Below are positions 14,370-24,800 of a stretch of DNA of 64,000 nt, piece by piece. A program made the position numbers and the translations under genes. Below the pieces are notes generated by a model. That model searched no databases and was not told the DNA's origin. It saw only the letters and a program-made list of their open reading frames with translations. Source of the stretch: Dicyema japonicum (taxonomy: Eukaryota > Dicyemida > Rhombozoa > Dicyemidae); assembly GCA_011109175.1 (NCBI GenBank), contig RDEW01000002.1, positions 1,306,676-1,370,675 of the forward strand, given 5' to 3'. Within the stretch, counting starts at the first letter, position 1. The number at the start of each line of letters is the position of its first letter.

Positions 14370-15660
14370 CTTTTACCTTGAAAAAAGACAGGCTAGCGGG
14401 TTTTTTTCCTCCTTACATACCCGAAGCAATCCGGTTCCGCTATTACGGGTCGTAACTTCCGTGAGTAGGGGATTAACCATTGATCCAGAATTAAGGCCCA
14501 TCATAAAAATAGTTTTCCGGTATATTGAATTGATTCTTTGGATCGTAGTCTTTAATAATGCGAATCTCCGTGCAACAGTGGCATACTCAACAGCCGGGGA
14601 AATAGTTTGCCGGTAGAGGTTGCAACAGAAGCATCCAAATTCAAAGGAGTCCTCCGGACAAGTGCGCATACAAAATTCAACTTTTCCAAGTCTTTAGTGA
14701 GGATTTTTTTCGCATGTGAGTTGAAATTCAACAGCCTGTCGAACATTAATCCAAGAATTGAAGGAGACATTGTTACTGGTATCTGAACAGGACCAATGAA
14801 AATTCTTGGATCTTCTTTTGAACGACAGTCTGAGAAGAGTACATATTGATTTTTCGGCAGAAATCGTTAGTCGGTTAGCAGTCAACCAATCATAGACGGT
14901 GTTCACTCTAGCCTGATCATTGAGTCGAGAGAAAGCGGAGAACCTTTGGGTGGTCCGTTAGGTAGTACTTGTGATCTCGATCTAAGTCGCCCACATACGA
15001 GTCTCCCACGTCGCCCAGAGAGAAAGTTGGCCAAATAGGAGGACTTGGGATAGCGAGTCCCCCTTGGAACTCCACGTGATGTCGGAAAAAAGTTGGAGGT
15101 ACAATTGCTAATTTTGACAGGAAGATGAGTGTTCTGCATGAGCAGGCGTATTATTTTAACGTCTTCAGGGCGAAGAAAACTTTTCAAAACTTACATAAAT
15201 TTCGCCGGTGTACCGAATCGAATGCACGGGACATATAAAATTCAAGTATTTCAATAGATTTTGTATACTTTTGGCATAGGAAAATACTAAGTGGTCACCC
15301 ACATACGATCATTGTACATAAATGGTAGGGTGGCGACGTTGCCTGCCAGGTCTTGTACAGGTAGGCGTTAAGACCAACGTAGTGACCGCAGCGGAGGCTC
15401 GCTAGGTTTACCCTTATATCACGAGAAAAAGAAGATTCATAACATCGATGCCAGTTGGAAGGCGGCCAAGAAACTTGTTTACAAGTCTTCGGATCGCATT
15501 CGTTGACACCCAGTTTTTGGGAGTATACTTGTTTGTGGAAAGGATTTGAGGACGCGTGATTTATCTTCATGAGTAGGTAGTACCTTCGATTTATTAGTGG
15601 AGAGACAAAAGAAGTGGGCTGGATGGTCAGGTTTTTTTGCATTTTCTAAAGGATTGTAGT
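14370..15660 (-). mobile_element. Mosaic of decayed LINE fragments (LINE B- and D-like)
   Basis: Read leftward: 'NLASLRCGHYVGLNAYLY' (LINE B C-terminal finger region, about 15400), then RT pieces 'DVKIIRLLMQNTHLPVKI' and 'FFPTSRGVPRG' (closest to LINE D) and 'FLSGRRGRLV' with 'LPNGPPKGSPLS' (jockey-like), then 'WLTANRLTISAEKS' from a jockey-like thumb. The order and mixture suggest more than one insertion or internal rearrangement. No intact frame. Confidence 0.65.
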
Positions 15661-16080
15661 CCTAACATCTGGAAATAATCCGTAATTAGGATTATTTTTG
15701 AGTTCCATTGTAGGTGATTAATTGGAGTACTTTTTAGGCAACCAGTAATTATTCTGAGGACAGAGTTTTTGATTTTTCGATTATTTTAAAATCGTAATAG
15801 ACAGACAAGGGTACCAAGCAGGAACAGCATAATTCAATTTTGTTATAGTAAATTGTCGGTTGACAATTGATAGAATTTCTCTGACCAAATGTAATAATTA
15901 TAAGATTTAGATTAACACCCCACGATACATTTATTATAATATATCACCGCATGTGCAGCAAAAAATATGAGTTCCAGGCTTTTCTGTTCTTAGCCAGATC
16001 GTTCATTTAACATTTGTAATAATTATGAGATTAACCCACTTTATTTAACCAACAATAAAAAGTTCCTCAAATAGGACATG
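15660..16080. other. Gene-free stretch with a short shared repeat
   Basis: Around 15945-15970 is 'CATGTGCAGCAAAA' in a context similar to 29235-29260. Otherwise AT-rich and without signal. Confidence 0.4.
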
Positions 16081-16480
16081 CAGCGATATTCCGCGCGAAG
16101 ACCTAATAAACATGCTTGAGCTGCAACGTATAACATCTCTAATGTTCGTGCTCTCTTTGGCAGTTGTGGTCATCTGGTCCCCGCCCCTTTAGACCCGTGC
16201 TCCTTCTCTGACCCTCTTTGTCTACAGCCATTTTCTTGAGTTCACAAATATTGCAGTACTGAATCTGCCACTGAAGAGCACCGCCAAGTATGACAGCCAT
16301 TCTAAGGCATTCGGGATAGCCTGCTACATACCCGCAAAACTACCTGCCACGCCCCATTCCTATTGGGTCAGTTGCCACAACGCTCTCGGATATGGCAATA
16401 ATGATATTCTTGCCATCTGGTAACGCAAGTGATTTTCCTCCTTTTTTCCATTCGACATTTTTACCAACTCGAGAGAGTTT
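16080..16480 (-). mobile_element. Inverted 5' fragment of LINE C
   Basis: Reverse complement of the first few hundred bases of the LINE C element at 17108-20420, with point differences. Shared landmarks are 'GTGGTCATCTGGTCCCCGCC' and 'ACTGAATCTGCCACTG' read in reverse in the plus copy. It lies head-to-head with the long copy. Confidence 0.75.
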
Positions 16481-16487
16481 TAGTTAG

Positions 16488-16907
16488 TTAAGTAGCCCCA
16501 ACCTCACTAACTTGTAGGAGGCCAACAGCTATTAAATAGAACGCAGCAGATGTTGGTCGCTCCCATACATCGATCAGTCCCGGCATTGTAGACGAACGTT
16601 GTGCCAATTCATGACATTCAAATAAGTGAGTAGCCCCAACCTCACTAACTTGTAGGAGGCCAACAGCTATTAAATAGAACGCAGCAGATGTTGGTCGCTC
16701 CCATACATCGATCAGTCCCGGCATTGTAGACGAACGTTGTGCCAATTCATGACATTCAAATAAGTAATTTGTTGTCAACACGTAGAAATTGCAAAAGAGA
16801 CAGATAATATTGTATGTTGGTAGATATGGGTGGTGCCCACATCGTAGACGAGCCAAATTTTCGATTTGGTTCACCTTCACGTGGAGGAAATTGGATACCA
16901 GTATCAA
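16488..16907 (-). mobile_element. LINE B C-terminal fragment carrying an in-frame 138-bp tandem duplication
   Basis: Frame of 139 codons starting 'ENLARLRCGHHPYLPT', the CxxC/H-type C-terminal region of jockey-like LINEs, followed by 'WERPTSAAFYLIAVGLL'. The last 46 residues are encoded twice because of the tandem duplication 16491-16628 / 16629-16766. Likely a decayed element end, not a repeat protein. Confidence 0.7.
16491..16766. repeat. Two-copy tandem duplication, unit 138 bp
   Basis: Units 16491-16628 and 16629-16766 are practically identical over their whole length. Unit length is a multiple of three. No N lies between them, unlike the other large duplications of the window. Confidence 0.9.
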
Positions 16908-17020
16908 TCTGACACTAAAAGAACCACAACTATTCCCCTGTCAACCTTTTTAACGACCTCTGGGAAGTCGGACTTGATGATGGCGGCTATTGAGCGGGCG
17001 CATAGCTTTCGCTCCCAAAG

Positions 17021-17152
17021 AGAGAGTTTTAACGCCACCGAATCGAACGCAAGTTGCATGTTTTTAATATAAGATTTATTATTAATTATACTTGTTAGTA
17101 ATTTAAAAAAAACATGCAACGTGCTTTCGATTCGGAGGCGTTAAAACTCTCT
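17021..17152. repeat. Inverted repeat joining two LINE C 5' ends
   Basis: Arms 17021-17065 and about 17105-17152 are near-perfect reverse complements around an AT-rich 40-nt centre. Both arms encode the same N-terminus outward ('MQ.AFDS.ALKLS'), so this is two element heads facing away from each other. Confidence 0.8.
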
Positions 17153-18346
17153 CGAGTTGGCAAAAATGTTGAAAGGAAAAAAGGAGAAGGGTCACTTCTA
17201 TCTCGAATGCCCTGGAATGGTTGGCCATACTTGGCGGAGCTCAGCAGTGGCAGATTCAGTACTGCTATATCTGTGAGTGAACTCAAGAAGATGGCTGTAG
17301 GCAAAGAGGGTACTGGTCTAAAGGGACGGGGACCAGGTGACCACAACTTTCAAAGAGAGCACGAGCACCAGAGCTGTGATACGTTACAGCTCAAGCATGT
17401 TTATGAGGTCTTGGAGCGGAATCTCGCTGCAGCGGCAGATGTCCCACTTGAGGACCGTAGATTTACCTGCAAGATTCCTCATTGTAAGGTATACGGTGTA
17501 TTGCTAACCTGCATCAATAAGGCTGTGACTTATGCGGTGGAAGCTAACCCAGTAGGGTCATTGGGTGACATCTCCCTAGTGCTATATGCAGCACAGATCA
17601 CCTATGAGGAATTGACGGACAAGCTCAGACCACCCAGTAAATGGAGGGAGCAGATCTGTGCCAAGATTGCTTGGAGACAGACTGAGCTGGAAGCACTGGA
17701 GGGGCACATAAGTAGTGTGGCGAGAGGGGTTAGAGGAAAAGCACCGGCTATAGTAAAGGGGCTAATTAGTAAACTCCATGTTCCCAAATGGGACCTCAAA
17801 GAGTTGAGGAGGGCAAAGGTGGAGTTAGAGGGGGCAATAATGGTGTATAAGAGGAAACTCTATACACATGAAAGTCGGTGTAAGAGAATGAGAGAAAATA
17901 ATCAGTTTGAGTTTAATCGCACATTGTTTTACCGTCGCCTTCACGAAAATGGCCATAGTGTATGTTCCCAGCAGGACGCGGAAATGCTTTCCACATGGGG
18001 TAGTATGTGGGAGGCTAAACCACGCAGAGAAAATGCGTGGAATGTCCCGTACAGCGCCGCTCCTTTCTTTAGCGGAATCTTGCGGAATTTTCGATTTCGC
18101 AAGAAATTTGAGGCTATAGTGAGACATCTCCCTGATTGGGTCGATAAAGTTTATAATTTCTTTATCAAAAGATGCACTTTATTACACGAGTCTATGTGTC
18201 GTGTATTACAGAAAAGCATCACTAACCCGGAAACGATTCCTGATTGGGCATGCACATGGACAACTTATTTGATCCCAAAGCTGGACAACCCCCAGTCTCT
18301 GCAGATTATCGACCGATTACCTGCATGCCAACCCTGTATAAACTGA
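17114..18346 (+). CDS. LINE C N-terminal region and start of RT
   Basis: 410 codons beginning 'MQRAFDSEALKLSRVGKN'. The first 350 residues are hydrophilic with basic clusters ('RKLYTHESRCKRMREN') and no domain I can name; from about residue 330 it leads into RT block 0-1 ('IPDWACTWTTYLIPKLDN'). At 18289-18293 the frame slips: the last 20 residues after 'LDNP' are out of frame, while the correct continuation 'SADYRPITCMPTLYKLM' lies in the next frame. The DNA-binding role of such N-terminal regions in target choice is known for related elements, not shown here. Confidence 0.7.
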   Translation: MQRAFDSEALKLSRVGKNVERKKGEGSLLSRMPWNGWPYLAELSSGRFSTAISVSELKKMAVGKEGTGLKGRGPGDHNFQREHEHQSCDTLQLKHVYEVLERNLAAAADVPLEDRRFTCKIPHCKVYGVLLTCINKAVTYAVEANPVGSLGDISLVLYAAQITYEELTDKLRPPSKWREQICAKIAWRQTELEALEGHISSVARGVRGKAPAIVKGLISKLHVPKWDLKELRRAKVELEGAIMVYKRKLYTHESRCKRMRENNQFEFNRTLFYRRLHENGHSVCSQQDAEMLSTWGSMWEAKPRRENAWNVPYSAAPFFSGILRNFRFRKKFEAIVRHLPDWVDKVYNFFIKRCTLLHESMCRVLQKSITNPETIPDWACTWTTYLIPKLDNPQSLQIIDRLPACQPCIN

Positions 18347-19289
18347 TGACCAAATTGGTGGCTAATGAGGTCAGGAGCTTTGTAGAAGCAAATGGGATTT
18401 CCTCCGAGAATCAGTTGGGTACTGTGCGAAATTGTCAGGGGGCAAAAGAGCAGGCTTTGATCAACAAATGCCTTTCTGTGTCTCACGGAAACTCACTTTT
18501 GTCTATGTGGGTGGATGTGAAGAAGGCTTACGATTCAGTTGATCATTCTTACCTTGTCGAGTGCTTACACAGTCTGTGTATGCCTGTGTGGTTCATCAGC
18601 TTTGTAGTGGCTATGATGAATAGGTGGAGTATTCATCTGAACTATAATAGGCACCGGATAGGCGAGGTAAAACTCAAGAGGGGGATCCTTCAGGGGGATA
18701 GCATATCTCCGCTACTCTTTGTTCTCTGTTTGGAGCCATTGAGTCGCCGCCTCAATGACCGGTTTGAGCAAGTACCAGTTCATTGTGAAGGGGTTTGTTT
18801 CAGTATAAATCACTTTTTTTTATCGATGACCTGAAGATGTATGATCGAACAGCCGAGGAGCTCTACTCCATGGGGGTCTGTGCCAGGGAATTCTTTGAGA
18901 GTATAGGATTAGATTTGAATTATTCAAAGTCTGCGACTAACACGCAAGTATGTAGCGAGTTAGTAAGAGTCCTAGAGGAACACGAAGGATATAAGTATCT
19001 GAGTGTTACCGAATCTCCAAAGTCCCTTATAATGTCTGAGACAAAGCGACAAATTACTGAAGGCATCCGTAAAAGAGCAGCGTTATTGTGTAAGACGTCT
19101 CTAAATGGAAAGAATTTGTTCCTAGCATTAAATGAGTATGCTGTCTCGCTGCTAAACTACTACATAGGTGTTGTGGAGTTTAGCCCAAAGAGTATGATGA
19201 GATGGATGTTATGGTCCGTGGAGTACTCAGAGAGAACCATGTCCATGTGCTGGCAGTCAATAAGGAGAGACTATATATTTACCCCGTGA
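18244..19289 (+). CDS. LINE C reverse transcriptase core (two overlapping frames)
   Basis: 18244-18834 carries 'YRPITCMPTLYKLMTKLV', 'MWVDVKKAYDSVDH' and 'KRGILQGDSISPLLFVLCLE'; 18795-19289 carries the catalytic 'FFIDDLKMYD' and the thumb ('GLDLNYSKSAT'). The two frames meet in a run of eight T at 18814-18821, one base out of register. Apart from that the domain is uninterrupted, with FIDD at the active site. The element would copy its RNA onto a nicked chromosome end (family knowledge). Confidence 0.75.
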
Positions 19290-19575
19290 TAAATTCGGCC
19301 ATGGACTGTGTGGAGTAGTCCAACTAAGTGAGCGTATTCTAATGCGAATGCACGACACTCTGATTGCTGGGTCAAGTGTGTCTGCTAGGAAGCACGCCAT
19401 AATAACGACCGAGAAAACACGGGCAACCCACCTAGGCACTATCAGACCTTTTTTGTCTGCTAAGTATGGAGTTGATGATGGTGGGCTAGTGTGAAGGCGT
19501 TGATCGAATTACAATATAATAATTTGATGGAAAAGATCAACTTAAAAAAACCTTCATAAGGTCCTCTTCAGAGCA

Positions 19576-20383
19576 TTGGACAACCCACATGTCGACCTTA
19601 AGTCGTCGACAATATGGCTAAAATACGGTGACAACTCACCTCGATCGGAGGCGCTGTACACGTATATGCAAGATCGCCAAGATCGCAATATTTTTTGGGG
19701 TCGATCAACAAATACATGTCCCCACTGTAAGTCACGGAGCATGTCGGTTGATCATTTAGCCACTCGATGTGGATCCATGCTCGGCCACGACTATGTGTGG
19801 AGGTATAACGAGGTAGTAAGGAGTCTTCATCTTCTACTATGCAATAAGTATGGTATTCGCCACACCAGAAAGTTGCGGACTCATAAGGTGCAATCTGTAG
19901 TAGAAAACACCAGGGTCCAAATTAAGGTAGACAGTGTTATCCGTACCTCGGTAATAGTCAAGCACAATAAACCGGACATTGTGGTACACGATAAGGAGTC
20001 TGGCCAAGTCCTTATCATAGAAGTTGGCATCACGTCTCAAGATCGTTTGCAGACTGTGGAGGTGGAGGAAAAAAAGGAAGTATGACTTGCTTGCAAACGA
20101 AATGGGGCAGATGCTTAATTGCATGGTTATCGTTATATCTATAATAATGACGTGGGAAAAAATTGCAACAAAGTACCACAAGGGTTATCTGAAGCAGTTG
20201 GGGGGTAGATAGGAAGCTCCAGGCTTATCTACAGTCCACTGTGTTAAAACGGACCCTAGAGAGCCTGACACTGGAGTATAGCAGGCAGAGCCTGGAGATG
20301 CCATATGGGCAAAGGGTTCAATTGGACAAGGCGCTCTCGGAGTTGTTTCAGCAACTAGAATCGAACCTGCCTTAGGAGGCTGG
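19576..20383 (+). CDS. LINE C CCHC finger and restriction-like endonuclease
   Basis: The finger is 'CPHCKSRSMSVDHLATRC' followed by the spaced H of 'HDYVWRYNEVV'. The endonuclease core is 'KPDIVVHDKESGQVLIIEVG', i.e. PD...(D/E)xx. The frame ends at 20085 because of the A7 run at 20069-20075; the next frame continues 'KRKYDLLANEMGQM' and then 'MTWEKIATKYHKGYLKQLG', which is again interrupted at the G6 run 20200-20205 before a final 'RKLQAYLQSTVLKRTLESL' that ends at about 20375. The normal product would therefore be roughly 100 residues longer than the first frame suggests. Confidence 0.75.
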
Positions 20384-20534
20384 CGAACAGGCAGGAAAGG
20401 AAGGTTGTTGATTGTATTAAATGTATTAACTTTTTTATTGTTTGTTAAATAAAGTGGGATTATAAAAAGTTAGTAATTATAATTAATAATGTTAAATGTT
20501 GCCACCATTACATTTTTGTGATATAATGGATGAT

Positions 20535-21149
20535 TTAATATTCCATTTGCAAATTTTGAATAAATTGGTAAATAATTATTTCTTGCATATAATCTCCAAT
20601 TATTTGTTGTTTATTAAATTTTCTATCAAAATTGTAATTATTATTTAATTTATTAATTCTCCAATTAATATTTCCCTTTATTGTATTATATTTGAGAATA
20701 TCTAATTTATAATTGAGATTCCGTCTTAGTTTATAATTTTCTATTAATTTGTTATTCTTCCAAGATTGTAATATTTTTCTAATATTAAAAATCGCATTAT
20801 CATTATAAGAATTATCAATTTGAGTTTTATATGATTTATTATTTGGGTGAATTGTTGTTTTATCAATATATTCTAATTTATCTTTATTAGCTTCACAAAA
20901 CTGTAATTCTTCAGTATTATGTAAATCTTGTTCATTCTTGAGTTGTATTTTCATTAATTGTTTAATGGATTTGCAATCATTGTCAGTATTTAATTCCAAG
21001 TCATTTAATATTTCAATTTCATTACTAAATAATTCAATTTCATTAGAATTTTTCATTTCCAATTCGCATAAATTATTAATCACAACTTCAATGCATTCAT
21101 CATTACTATTTTCACACATAATACCCAATTCCATATTCGATTCATTCAT
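20535..21149 (-). CDS. Uncharacterised 204-aa protein
   Basis: Single long ATG-started frame with very AT-rich codon use like the host genes and unlike the GC-richer LINE C next to it. Acidic, Asn-rich N-terminal half ('NSNDECIEVVINNLCELE'), then a basic, Tyr/Asn-rich C-terminal half ('NWRINKLNNNYNFDRKFNKQ') ending in a predicted amphipathic helix. No transmembrane segment or known domain that I recognise. It might be one large exon of a gene or a fast-evolving lineage-specific gene. A protein search or transcript would decide. Confidence 0.5.
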   Translation of the reverse strand: MNESNMELGIMCENSNDECIEVVINNLCELEMKNSNEIELFSNEIEILNDLELNTDNDCKSIKQLMKIQLKNEQDLHNTEELQFCEANKDKLEYIDKTTIHPNNKSYKTQIDNSYNDNAIFNIRKILQSWKNNKLIENYKLRRNLNYKLDILKYNTIKGNINWRINKLNNNYNFDRKFNKQQIIGDYMQEIIIYQFIQNLQMEY

Positions 21150-21429
21150 TGGTTTATTAATGCGTAAATAAATTATATATTATTGACATATCTACGATCA
21201 TTACAATTTAATCAATCGTAATACATTAATCTTTGGAGATAATTATTGTTTCATATTTAAGTCGATGTTTTGTGGTGGATATAAAGCTTCATGAAGAAAT
21301 CGTTTATAAGAGAGCCATTGGCTTGTTAAAGTTAGGGATTGAACCATGATGCAAGAGTACAACTCTATAGTTATGAAATAAAAGTTGTAGACTTCTAAAT
21401 GTTCTTTTATTTTTTATATTTATATTCTA

Positions 21430-21737
21430 AAAATTTTTTTGAAACAACAAGTTCTTTCTCGAACTCGATGATACTCAGCTCGGCGCAATATACTGGATCA
21501 GCATCCGATCTGGCCAAGAAAATTAAGATTAAAAAATATGGCGAAATTGGAGACCGCTTTCGTTTTGTACCGGTAGCAATCGAAACATCTGGTGCTGCGG
21601 GAAGTATCACAGCCTTTTTCCTTAAGGAAATCGCGGGAAATTGGCCCCGTAAGAAAGACGTGCGGGAAGCGGTCTGGATTTGTGAGGAAATGCTCAATCA
21701 TCCATCCCTCTTCTCGACTGTCCCTATTTATTGTTAA
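21430..21737 (+). mobile_element. Family A 3' end fragment
   Basis: Encodes the last ~95 residues of the family A C-terminal domain ('FVPVAIETSGAAGSITAFFL' against 'FVPFAVETSGILG' in copy 1) and ends at the same relative stop. 5'-truncated, as LINE copies usually are. The 280 bp to its left (21150-21430) shows nothing else. Confidence 0.75.
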
Positions 21738-21814
21738 TTTAAATTTGATTAAAAATAAATGTGGACATAACCATTTAATATTAGTAAATTACTAAATAAC
21801 AAATTCAAGAATCA

Positions 21815-24800
21815 TCACTTTGACGAACTTTGGCAACGTTTCATGTCCACTGATTGTTTTCGTCTTATTTCTCTTTCCAGTTCTTTTTGAGGACACAAAC
21901 CTTTAATGTTGGTTAAACATATATACTTGCTCTTGAAGAGTGGATACTCTCTGTTTGTAGACACGATCTCTTGTGTCCAATAGTTTTTCAGCCTTTGATT
22001 GAGCACTCAATAATTTATTTAGTTCATTTTGAGTTTGTCTGTTGTGTCCTTCCACAAATTGAGCCATTCTAAATATATAATTATTAATGCCTTTCAGATT
22101 GTTGGGCTTCTATTTGTTCCAATTGTTGTTGTAAATTACTAATTTGTTTGTGCAAATGAGTATTCTCTTGTTGTAATTTCTCCAAATATTTTGATTCTTC
22201 ATTCATTCTTTTTAAAGATTCCTCAGTCGATCTCTTTTCTCTTCCAATCTATTAGATAAAATAACTTAAGACCAAATCGCAATTATGTCTTAAAGATGAC
22301 ATTTCCTTTCTAATATTATTGTTTGTGACTTGGAGCTGTCGATTTTGTTCTTCTGCCGCATTCAGTGCTTGTTGGAGTGCCTTCACTTTATCGGATAAAT
22401 CATTCTTAGTTTTTTCTATTTTATAAAGTGTTGACTTTATTTCATTTTCATAGGAGTCTTGAGACATTATTGTTCTATTAAAGTTCTCCAACTGATTCTC
22501 CAATTCTGTAATTTTTGATTCACTATTGTTAAGACTTTGTGATTTTGAATTAATATTTGTCATTAATCTGGCATTCTCTCTTTTAGATTCTGCCAAAAGA
22601 GACCTTATTATTGCCAATTTATTACTTTGTATTATCTAATTTATGTTGAATTGTCTGTCTTGTTTTCTCTGTCTCAATTAATGTTTTCTGTAAATTAGAA
22701 AGTCTGTCTTGCATGCATTTAAGCTTAATTTCACATTCACTATTTGATGACGTTAGTTTGGCTGTCTTTTAGTAAATATTTATTAATTACTCTCTCCTTA
22801 TACAGACTATTCTCATCTTCTAATTTTGAGATACTCACACTCATGCAATCTACTGTTGTTTGCAAATCATTATTCTTTACTTCCAATCTATCAACCCCTC
22901 TTTTTTGATGTTCCAAACATTTTCGTAATTCCTATAACTTTATATTAATTATACTATTATTTCATTTTCCTTATCACTAATACATTCTTTACTACGTCGA
23001 ATACTATCTTGTGCTTTTCTTAGAGTTTCATTGAGGTGATTACTATTAGCTAATGACGATTCCATATTTTGATGAAGGTTTTGGTTTTCTATTGTTGCAT
23101 TGCATTCTCTATCCTGCGCAAAATTAAGTTTTTCCTATCAATTATTTACTTGACTTGCCGATAGTATTTTCTTATCATAATTTAATTGTTTTATAATTGA
23201 CTGTTGCTCAGACACCTGACTTTTGTATTTATTTATTCGTTTTTCGTTTAATCTTTCTGATTCTTCTTGTTTTGAAAGGACGAGTTGAGTTTCTTCCAGT
23301 ATGCCTTCCATTCTACTTTTTTCTAATATAATTATATTTATTTACCTTTGTAAATATCAGATAGTGTTGTCTGTAATTTAATCAAACGGGATTCTATGTT
23401 TATTCTTTGTTCTTCAGTTTCTTTTAAAGATGACTTTGCATATTTTGCCTGTTCTTTATATTCCATCTAAAATAATATTAATTAATACTCTTTCTTTTTC
23501 TGTTTTTATTAACTTTTGTGAGGCATTTCTAATTATTGAACTAATTTGATTTGATTCTTTTAATATTATAGTAATGCTACTCTGAGAACATCCAAAACAA
23601 AGTCTAATTTCAGTACAAATATTATTAATTTCATTCTCCAATTCACTCTTTATTTCATTAATTCTAAGTAATTGTCCTTCCAATAATTCTATTCTTCCAT
23701 CATTTGTTACAATTATTGTCTTTAAATTATTAATCTTTTTATTAATATTATTACTTCTTCATTGGCACTCTATATTACGTCATTCAGTACTTTCTTTTCT
23801 TTTTTTAATCTATTTTCCACCAAAGAAAAGTTATCAACTATTCTTTCAAATTCTAACTCTTTTTGCTTCACTAATTCATTCACATCATTTAATCTTTTCT
23901 CAAGAGATTCTATTTTTACGTTAAATGATTTGTTTTCACGTTCAATATCCACCATCTTCAGTCATTAACAATAATTCACCTTATTATCTTTTTCATAAAT
24001 ATCATTTTTGAATTTATTTATTTGTTCTCGACTATTCGACAATTCACAATTTAATTCACAGATTTCTTGTCCTGTTCTAATTCTCTCAGAGTTCATTTCT
24101 TTTTCAACCAAATCACATTCATTCCTAATGTCATCTCTCTCTTCTTGTACTCTTCTTAGTGTCTCATTTAATTCTTGAGTCTGTCTTTGAGAACTTGTCC
24201 ACTTGTCATCCAAGTCTTAATAAATTCATAATAAAACTTAATATTATCGACTGTGCCTCTTTTAATTGACGAGTCATTTCTGAAAGTTGTGATTCCATTC
24301 CACGTATATTATCTCTTAATTCTTTAGTTAGTGTAATAGCCTTCTCATTTTCTTTAGTTTTATCATCAATGCAAACTAAATTATAAAATATTATTACTTT
24401 TTAATTCAGAATTATCTTTAATTATAGCATCTGTTTCACCTTCTATTTTAATAATTTTCTCTTCCATCAAATCAATCTGTGATTTTAAATTATAATTAAT
24501 TAGTTCTAGTTGCTCAATCTGGGAATTCTTTTTGTTTATTTCATTTGCAGATTCAGTAATGCTTTCCTTTAATGATTTTTGTGATTCCTCAGCATCACAT
24601 CTATCAATTAAATACTTTTAATACTTGCACTTTTCAATCATAGTCTCAGATTGTCTCAGACTCGTTTCCAATTCTTTAATCTTTTCTTCACTGTACTTTT
24701 GTCTATTCCCTGAATCTCGTTTTGTACGATTCAAGTCATCGTTGATTTGTTCTATTTCTTCATTTAAATATGATATTTTCTCTTGTAGTGAATTTATTTC

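Larger units (their letters stand above)
17108..20420 (+). mobile_element. LINE C: restriction-endonuclease-type non-LTR retrotransposon, nearly complete
   Basis: One long coding region of about 3.2 kb: N-terminal region, RT, CCHC-type finger, C-terminal PD-(D/E)XK endonuclease and basic tail. It resembles the R4/NeSL group by domain order and by the 'HNKPDIVVHDKESG' plus 'IIEVGI' endonuclease core; the clade is inferred. Four frame breaks fall in homopolymers (C5 18289-18293, T8 18814-18821, A7 20069-20075, G6 20200-20205). The stretch 19289-19576 has further breaks. Confidence 0.85.

Noticed and set aside
16488-16907. Tandem-repeat protein gene
   Set aside because: The repeated peptide is explained by a DNA duplication inside a LINE C-terminal remnant.
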